DNA of 64,000 nt from Eudorina sp. 2006-703-Eu-15 (Eukaryota; Chlorophyta; Chlorophyceae; Chlamydomonadales; Volvocaceae). Below, in pieces: positions 56,604 to 64,000 of the stretch (position 1 is the stretch's first letter; each line of letters starts with the position of its first letter). The notes under the pieces were generated by a model. The model was not told the DNA's origin and ran no database searches. It saw only the letters and a list, made by a program, of their open reading frames with translations. A program made the translations under genes and the position numbers. The stretch lies in NCBI GenBank assembly GCA_003117195.1, contig BDSI01000058.1:124001-188000 (forward strand). Reading direction: 5' to 3'.

Positions 56604-58204
56604 GGTTGATACAATTGAGCAAGAATCTTTAGAATATTGAGCTTAGAAGTGCCTGTGTGTTGCTTTTTTCAGCTCGGCACGTAAACTGCGGACCGGACAG
56701 CGACCGGACGGATTGTGGAGGCGTGTGGAAGTGACCCACGTACAGCAACAGTTCAATAATATTCATTAAATTCAATATTCACTGGATGATTAGCGTAAAT
56801 TCCTTGTAGGTTTTCGCCGCTGGGGCCGACGTACGATCGAGGCAGCTGTCGCGACGAACGGCGGTCACGTCCACGTCAAGGTCGCATCACATTTGACGAC
56901 AGCCATAACTTAATATCTCAGAGCAACTTTAAATTTGCAATTACATTTTGCCCACCAGGTACAACTGTGGCGTCACCGTCTGCTCCAACGTTGACATTAC
57001 GGTAGTCGACCAAGTCATCGATTCAACCCAATTGGGACAAGCTCGGACGTTTTGGCCATTACGCATGTTCATGGCGATAAAGACATGAGTCTTCCATGCG
57101 CCGTTTGTGAAATTGTTCAGTATGGTTTGGCGTCACTGCCAAGGTTAGGGGCTGGGCCGCACGACCACTAATCCAATCCTTTACAATCAGCGGCCCCCAT
57201 TGCTGATCTATCTCACTGTTTCATGTCAGGGCCTGAGGGGCTAGGGCACACTGACCGTATTCGTTGCGCTGTGTTGCGCGCTGGCCCAAACACGCCCAAA
57301 CATGGATTAACAACGTCGAGTGGCGGAACTGACGGCCAATCCACACTGCGGCCCTCTGAGCTCATATATCTGACTTCACAGATGCAAGTCGGCAATTATG
57401 GAGTCGATTTTGACCAGAATTTGGGAAACGACCCTGTAGAAGAAAGCGATACCCAAACGGCGGCCCGAAAACAAGCGCAACCCGAATGAAGTTCGTAGCT
57501 CGTCGACGACGCAAAAATCCTTCCCGGTGTTCGCCGGTGTTCGGAGGAGAAAGGAGTCAAACAGCTCAAATCCTCTGAAATACATCTGCAGTACATCCCG
57601 TACCGTACGATGCATGGCCGACACAGCCCGGGTGACACGCCAAGCTTTTCCTGGTTCACCCGACACACACCGCAACAAACACCGTCCAGCTTCCATCATA
57701 CAATTACATAAATGTATAAACGCATGTGTGTTTTCTTCATTTGATGATGCTTTTACGGACCGAGCATCCCTCGCAATGGACCGGGTGTCCTCCCCCCCTA
57801 GCCCCGTTCCTTGCCTGCCCCTCTCCTGCTTGGCACCTGCGCGCTCGTCACTCTCGTCAACAGTCGAGAATCGACTCGATGACAAAACTCTGAAAAACCG
57901 AGAATCGACTCGATGACAAAACTCTTAAAAACCTTCCAGATACACAGCCCAGACAAAATATCACACGCAAAAACGGAACAGTGAATCCACCACCGGCATT
58001 CGAGGGCCGCCGTCAATCCAGACGACGCCATCTTCCTTCCATCACCACAACTCCCGGCCTTCAACACACACGCGCTTAGCACACTCGCGACGCGTCAACT
58101 CATCGTCACGCTGGGCTGCCAGCCGCAACCGCCCCCGGCTGAAGGCGCCAACTCCCCCCTGTCGTCATCTTGTCACATGACACGACGTGCTCGCATCTGT
58201 ACCC
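56604..58204. other. Intergenic
   Basis: No coding exon recognised. A roughly 39-bp direct duplication (CGAGAATCGACTCGATGACA) occurs at 57863-57940. A minus-strand TGTAA (TTACA at 57714) could end the hydrolase transcript. The open frame 57376-57885 has no ATG. Confidence 0.5.
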
Positions 58205-61200
58205 TCACGCAACGGACCGGCCTTCCAACGTGCCGACGTCAGCGGTGACCCGCGGGTCAGTGGCGGCCGGTAGCGACGCCAGCCACTCCAAGAGCGCCGC
58301 GTTGGCCTCCCCTGGAGTGTCATCGTGCGGGCAGTGGCCGCTGTCCAGACCCACCTTGACGGCACCCGGGTACATGGCCTGGATCTTGGCGGCCTGGGGG
58401 GATGAGGGGGTTTGCACGGCACGTTTGCGGTCCCACAGATGTCCCGTCGTACAACGGACTGCAACGGACACTGCCTAGATATCCCGTCGTGAAACGGACC
58501 GCAACGGAATGCTGGAAACCGAGTATGGCTCAAACCAGCGCCTATTTTGCGCCAGCACCGCTGCCCGCGGTGCCCGTCCAGATCACCCCTCCCGTACGGG
58601 ACAAGGACGTACGGGCAGGCGGGCACCGCCCCAAAAATCCGAACATCCCATCCCATCCCATCCCATCGCTCCATCTCGCCGCGCATCCCAGCCGCAGAGC
58701 AGCGTGGGGCGGACACCGTCCTCCCTCCACGCACAACCCCCCCAGGCGTGGGCCCCCAGAAGTTGCCCTTCCCGGCGTGCCCCCGTCCACCCTCACTCAC
58801 CCGCGCGGGGGTAATCCAGGGGTCCTTGTCGCCCCACAGCAGCAGCAGCGGCACCCGCAGCTGCTCCAGCAGTCCGTCCACGTAGCGCGGCGGGCCCCGG
58901 GTGGAGTGGGACACCAGGAAGAACACCTCGGGGGCGGCCGGGTCCTGAGCCGGGTTCTGGTGGAGGCAGTGAGGGGCGTGAGGCTGCGGTTCAGGGTGTG
59001 ACGATGGGTGTGCGGGTGCGGTCCGGGCGAACATTGCGACGGGGGCTGAGGTGGGAGGTTGCGGTGGAGGATCATCCTTTGGGTGACGGGGGGGCTTCGG
59101 CGAGGCGTTCTTAGGTAGATGTTGTAGGAATGGGGTTGCGGGTTCAGGTTGCAGGTTCAGCTTGCGGGTGGAGGTGGCGGCGATGAGGTGGCCGGGGTCC
59201 AAACAAAGACACATCCTGCCCGGCTACTACTGGAGGCTGGAGCAGGGCTAGAGGATGTAAGTGGCGGCGTCAAAAGTCAAAAGTTTTCGGTCGGGCAGGC
59301 CAAAAGTAAGGAACGATAGCACGAGCGAACCGCAGAGCCCGCGGCCCCGCACCTCAATGCTTGTCACCAGGTCGTCGTCGATGGAGTCGTGGTTGACGTA
59401 CACCATCTGCAGCACCTCCCGGATCCGCGACGGCTGCTTGGTGCGGTGGAAGGCGAAGAACATGACGCCGCGCTTCAGAGCTCTGAGGGGGATGTCGTCG
59501 CCGTCGTTGTGGGGCAGTCCCCGGGGCGGGACAGGCGCGCGGGGAGGTGGGGAGGGGCATATAATCACTACGTTCTCCTTCGACGGCGGCGTCAGCCAAC
59601 CGGACAACTACTGCACAATCGGTGATTATTTCGCGGTTTCGCTGTCTTTATTGACAAAAAGGGGGGGCAGCCAGGCACGCGGCAGCCAGGCACGCTCGGG
59701 GTCCGGAGCGCAGTGCAGGAGAGGACGGAAGGACAGGCAGAGCAGAGCAGCTCAAAAATGGGCAGGGCAAGAAGGGCCCTGCAGGCGGCCCGAGTTGTCG
59801 TATTGGCAGAGGGAGACAAAAACTCTGCAGTGCCCGCAACAAGGCGGCTCCCCATGCAGAGGCACCGCAGCAGCCAACCATTTCTGCCGGCGCCCAGCCA
59901 TTTCTCTGCCGATCCCCGCCCCGAGCTGCCCAACGCGCGCCAGTCACACACGCAGCCCAGCTGAGACACAACAGCCATTCATGCCCGCAGCCGCGGCGGC
60001 GACCAGCCCCGGGTCGCCGTCCGCTTGTCCCGCAACCACCGCTCCGGAACCTCCACCTCCGCAGGCGTCGCAACCCACTCACGCCGCCACGTTCCGGCGG
60101 GTACGCGCCCACCAGGAGTCGTCCGCCCACTCCGCCGCCTCCTGATCCGCCGTCTTGCCGTTGTTGGAGTCCCGGAAGGGCCCTGCGCCGTTGAGCAGCG
60201 CCACGCCGCGCACCAGGTCCGACCCTTGGGTCGCTGCGGTGGCCAGGCTCACATACCCGCCCAGCGAGTTGCCCGCCAGCACCACGGGGCCGGCGGACAG
60301 ACCCACCACCTCGCGGATGAAGTCAGCCAGCTGGGAAGACCACGTCTGTAGCAGACACAGAGAGAGCGAGAGAGAGAGACAGTAAAAGAGGGAGAGAGAG
60401 AGAGTAAAAGAGAGAGAGAGAAAGTGACCGAGATAGGCGGAGAGAGAGAGAGAGAGACACCGAGATAGGCGGAGAGAGTGAGAGTGAGTCATTCGCCACC
60501 CCCCACAACGCCGACTGAACGCCCCTGGTAAAATGCCGCTGGTGGCGTTTCCTCGTGTAGGCACCCGGGATCCCTGTGCGGGGGCCGCTGTGCCATTCCT
60601 TCCTTCCTTCCTCCAATCATCCATCCATCTGCATCTCCCCCTTACAGCGCGCAGGCGCAGCCAGCAGGCACCCCTGCAGGCACCCCTGCAGGCCCATCCG
60701 GCGCGTACCTCCCCGTTGGTGTAGTCCACTTTGGCCTTCTCCGAGTACCCGAAACCCAGCAGGTCCATCGCGTACACCTGGCGGCCGGGGCCAGGGACCA
60801 GGAGGGCGGTGGGGGCCAGGAGGGCGGTGGGGGCCAGGAGGGCGGTGGGGGCCAGGGACCAGGAGGGCGGTGGGGGCCAGGAGGGCGGTGGGGGCCAGGA
60901 GGGCGGTGGGGGCCAGGAGGCGAGAGAGGCGAGAGAGGCGAGAGAGGCGAGAGAGGCGAGAGAGCCAACGTTAATGCGACACAGTCGCTGGGGGCCCGCG
61001 GGCAGTGTGCAGTATGCCGTACATGTACGGGCCCGCGGGCCAGCAGCTCCGGAGCGGCCGCAAACCCGATGGGGCCAGCACCCCTTGGGGTTGTTCTGCG
61101 GGGGTCGTCCGTTCGACCCCGGGCGCCAGCCCGGCCACAATATCCACCGCCGCAGCCCCGCAGCTGTGCGCTGGGGTCAGCTCAGCAGCTTATCGGTCGC

Positions 61201-62841
61201 CTGAATGACATACCGTTGACGCGACCCCCCACGCCGTGTTGGCAAGGACCGACAGCCCGGCAAGGACAGTGCTGAAGCCGCAGATGGGCGGGGCATGAGG
61301 CAGCCGACTCGGGCCAGGCAGGCAGCACTCGGCAGCACTATGCCGCCATTCCCCTTCCCCCGAGCGGAGCACAGCCAATCATTTAGACCCACCTGGTAAC
61401 CCGCCTGCGCCAACGCGGGGACGTTGTACCGCCAGTGGTACGAAGACGCGCCGTACCCGTGGACGAGCACCACGACGGGATCGCCCTGTCGCCCCGCCTT
61501 GATGTAATGCACTTTATGTGTCGTACCCTCGCGCTCCCAGTCCCAGAAGTACCAGCCTGCGGGCCAAGGAGGGATCCGCGAAGGGGGCCCCGGGGGCTTC
61601 GGGAGGGAAGCGTGTGTATATAGGTGTATGCGGAGGGGGTGCGCGGTCGCCGCAGCAACTGGGGCGCATCAGGGCACCGCGGGCGTTGGCCTCGGTGGCG
61701 CGCCAGGGAGCGCCCGATGAGGCCAGCAGCAGGAGTGTACCGACGCCCCCGTCTTGATGCCTGTTTAGCGCTGGCGCTGTTGCCTTCCTTCATGACTTGA
61801 TAACCAGCGGGTTATCAAGTAATACAAGCGCGACCGCACCTTCGCATCCACAAATTCCGGGACCGCAGCCCCGATTAGTCCGCCACAGGCGCAGGCCGGC
61901 AGGCTCGCAAGCCTGACCCCTGGTGCTGGTGCACGAGCCGTTGTGGCCCTGGGTTGCGATCATCGGCGGCAGAAACGGCAGCGTCTGTGCTTGGCCGCCA
62001 CCGACCGCCATCCTACCCCCGGTAGCACCCGACCTGACCCGCGGGTCACCGGGGATGCCAGGACCTCACCACTGGGCTCGTACTTTATGCGCTGCAGGCC
62101 GCTGCGCGGGTCGACCTCGTACGACAGTTCACGTGTCTGTGTGCGGCGGGTGCACACGCGGCACACGGTGGAGTGGGGGTTAGCGGTTGGCGGCTGGCGG
62201 TTAGCATGCCGAACACTCGGCCTTCGGGCGAAGGAATCAACGATGGCGACCTTCATCCCCTGGGCGACCCAGTGGGGTAGAGCGTGTGGCATTGCCGCTG
62301 GAGCCAGTGGGGTACTCCGCGCGAGCCACGCGCGGCCAGGCGTCGGCTTGACGGCCGGATAGGGTCAGGGGGCTAGGCTCTTGCGCCTGGGTAGGTCGGG
62401 CTGGGTTTAGCTGGCACGGGGCGAAACAAGATATCAAATTGGTTTGACGATCACGCGGCCGGAAGCCACGACGGCGCCTCAGCCTTTGCCCTTCTGCCCC
62501 GGCACCGGCGGCCTGGCGCTCGAGCGACTTCCACCACACAGTGCAACCCCCTTGCAGCAAGACCCCGGATCGCGCGTCTTCTTCCATGGGGGATCTGATT
62601 TTGGAACGTGCTGGTGATTTGTTAGGTTTTTGTTTACCTGGACGCTGTCCACAGCGGCAGCGCTTGCCACCACAACCGACCGACGGGTGTCGGTGCGGCC
62701 CAGCCCCTTCCCAGCGCGGCAAGCGAATGTGTAGGGCGTTGACAAGTAAGAAGCACTGCGACATGCAACTCTGCCGCTGGCGCATCTGGGCGCGTTGCGG
62801 TCAGCAACTATGCGACTCTGGCATCCTTGAGCTCTTTGCAT
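58205..62841 (-). CDS. Plastid-targeted alpha/beta hydrolase
   Basis: Eight minus-strand exons encode 413 residues: 62841-62638, 62136-62070, 61556-61393, 60777-60709, 60345-60083, 59482-59353, 58956-58801, 58393-58205. Residues 1-60 are Arg/Ser/Ala-rich, a likely transit peptide. The core starts with WYFWDWE and HYIKAG, then VVLVHGYGASSYHWRYN (oxyanion HG), YAMDLLGFGYSEKA, and the nucleophile elbow GNSLGG with Ser 195. Lid segment TKQPSRIREVLQMVYV follows, then LLLLWGDKDPW with the acid near Asp 344 and SGHCPHDD with His 371. The Ser-Asp-His triad is complete. It resembles the plant chloroplast hydrolases grouped with chlorophyll dephytylase and related esterases, so action on a chlorophyll or prenyl ester is possible, but the substrate cannot be read from sequence. 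The gene is head-to-head with the WrbA-like gene. Confidence 0.9.
60360..60490 (-). repeat. (GA)n-rich array in a hydrolase gene intron
   Basis: GAGAGA runs on the plus strand, CT-rich on the gene's sense strand, ending 14 nt before the 3' splice site of the exon at 60345. Confidence 0.9.
60786..60962 (-). repeat. 18-bp and 9-bp minisatellites in a hydrolase gene intron
   Basis: Six or seven copies of an 18-bp unit GCCAGGAGGGCGGTGGGG (with two copies of a GGACCA variant), followed by five copies of GGCGAGAGA. On the sense strand this is C/T-rich and ends less than 10 nt before the acceptor of the exon at 60777. Confidence 0.9.
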
Positions 62842-63534
62842 TGTGATGCTGGATTGATGGAAATGTACGTTAATAAATTCGAGGAATCACTTTTCTAATC
62901 ACATATTCATTACCAATGCGCCTGCACATATCACAACAATATACGACCGACGTTGTAGCTGCCAAAGTTCGCTTTCAGCTGCAAAGCCCTTGGGCCCTGA
63001 CTGTTTCAGGGGCGAGTATTTCAGTACTTATCCCTTGTGCTAGTTCAGGTGACCGACTGGACCAACTGCATTGACTTGAACCGACCACTGGGACGTTGGG
63101 AACACAGACACACGTTGACGATGCAACAACGCACAATAACAATTGTAACAATAAAATAAGATTCAAGGATGTACTTCGGACGTTAGAAAGCTTCCACCGG
63201 TGCCAAAGCTGGCCAATCGCGCAACCCAGTTTGAACACACTGGTCCCCTATTGGCCGCTGCGTGTGCCGAGAGCTAAGGATGCTAATATAGCATTCAGTG
63301 CCGAATAATGGAGCATGTATAGGGCAATCATCGATCATCCAAACGCCAGGACAGGATTACCATTGTTACGTTGACGATTATTGCCGTACACCGGAAGAAC
63401 ACACATCTACTTCCTGGACGCCACTATATTATCCAGGAATCATCACCTCTCATTGTCTAACCTGTGCGTGTCTCACTACTGCATTCCTTTTCTCACTTGT
63501 ATCTCTGTGGTCTTCACCGTTTCTTTGCGAGACA
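62842..63534. promoter_or_regulatory. Shared 5' region of the hydrolase and WrbA-like genes
   Basis: 693 bp between two divergent start codons. A perfect small inverted repeat (ATGCTA, ATA, TAGCAT) is at 63280-63294, 241 bp before the WrbA-like ATG; role unknown. Confidence 0.5.
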
Positions 63535-64000
63535 ATGGCCGTCAAGGTTTGGATCATTTTCTACTCGACCTATGGTCACGTTAAGACCATGGCTGAGGCC
63601 GTGAAGAAGGTACGTTGTCGACAGCGACAGGTTGCTTGCGCGTTGAATTCGAACACGCTGGCTGTCAAGCGCCTGGACGTCTGTGGCATCATATGCGTTT
63701 TTGCTGTGCAGGGAGTCGAGTCGGTGGAGGGCGTCGAGGCTACAATTTATCAGGTATGCGTCGCAAGAAAAAAAATCTATGTTTTCACCACATTAATTTG
63801 TGACTTTGAGGCGCAAACCACTGGGCTACGTAAAATCCAGCAGCTATTAAAAGCACTTTCGTAAACGGTCGCAGGTCGCGGAGACACTGCCTGAAGAGGT
63901 CCTCACCAAGATGCATGCCCCACCGAAGTCTGATTACCCCATCATTGACCCGCACACTCTGGCCGATGCCGACGGCTTTGTGTTTGGTTTCCCAACTCGG
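63535..64000 (+). CDS. WrbA/FQR1-type NAD(P)H:quinone oxidoreductase, 5' part
   Basis: Three exons are seen, 63535-63609, 63712-63753 and 63875 onward; the gene runs off the window. The 81 visible residues carry the flavodoxin-like FMN phosphate-binding start ([18 protein letters not shown]), [27 protein letters not shown], and [12 protein letters not shown], all typical of the WrbA family and closest to the plant FQR1 form. Such enzymes are FMN-dependent and reduce quinones by two electrons, protecting against semiquinone radicals. No targeting peptide is present, so it should be cytosolic or membrane-peripheral. Confidence 0.93.

Noticed and set aside
57376..57885. A 169-codon minus-strand frame
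   Set aside because: It has no ATG and no recognised domain.

Overview
The window looks like nuclear DNA of a volvocine/chlamydomonadalean green alga. The supporting signs are GC-rich coding sequence, genes broken into many short exons with GT-AG introns, a chloroplast-targeted photosystem II subunit and a photosystem I antenna protein, TGTAA-type poly(A) signals, abundant microsatellites, and an interstitial TTTAGGG (plant/Volvox-type) telomere repeat. Species was not determined. All gene models were built by hand from family similarity, splice-site consensus and phase agreement; in every multi-exon model the exon phases join without a frame break.

Layout, left to right. 1-3.6 kb: no gene recognised. 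3.6-11.0 kb (-): MCM7, replicative helicase subunit, 17 exons. 12.5-14.1 kb (-): PSBY, a chloroplast polyprotein with five PsbY units. 16.7-19.0 kb (+): LHCA-type antenna protein, convergent with a ChaC-like gamma-glutamylcyclotransferase gene at 19.7-20.8 kb (-), which is head-to-head with alanine aminotransferase at 21.2-26.3 kb (+). 27.6-29.6 kb (+): threonine synthase. 31.8-39.1 kb (+): katanin-p60-like (KATNAL2-like) AAA ATPase whose introns are filled with different tandem arrays. 40.3-42.4 kb: a near-perfect 1-kb-armed inverted repeat with one copy of a gag-like ORF in each arm; one copy is intact and the other is broken by telomere-repeat DNA and a frameshift. 44.0-47.7 kb (-): secreted Ala/Thr/Ser-rich protein with a polyQ tract and 16-residue repeats. 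47.7-51.6 kb: repeat-rich spacer. 51.6-55.9 kb (-): 1434-residue low-complexity single-pass membrane protein. 56.3-56.6 kb (-): possible small secreted protein. 58.2-62.8 kb (-): plastid-targeted alpha/beta hydrolase. 63.5 kb to end (+): WrbA/FQR1-type quinone reductase, cut by the window edge.

The recognised genes are housekeeping or photosynthetic and do not form one pathway. The parts most worth a second look are the inverted repeat with its telomeric insertion, the five-unit PsbY polyprotein, an MCM7 that has lost the N-terminal zinc-ribbon cysteines, and the repeated placement of tandem arrays right before 3' splice sites.
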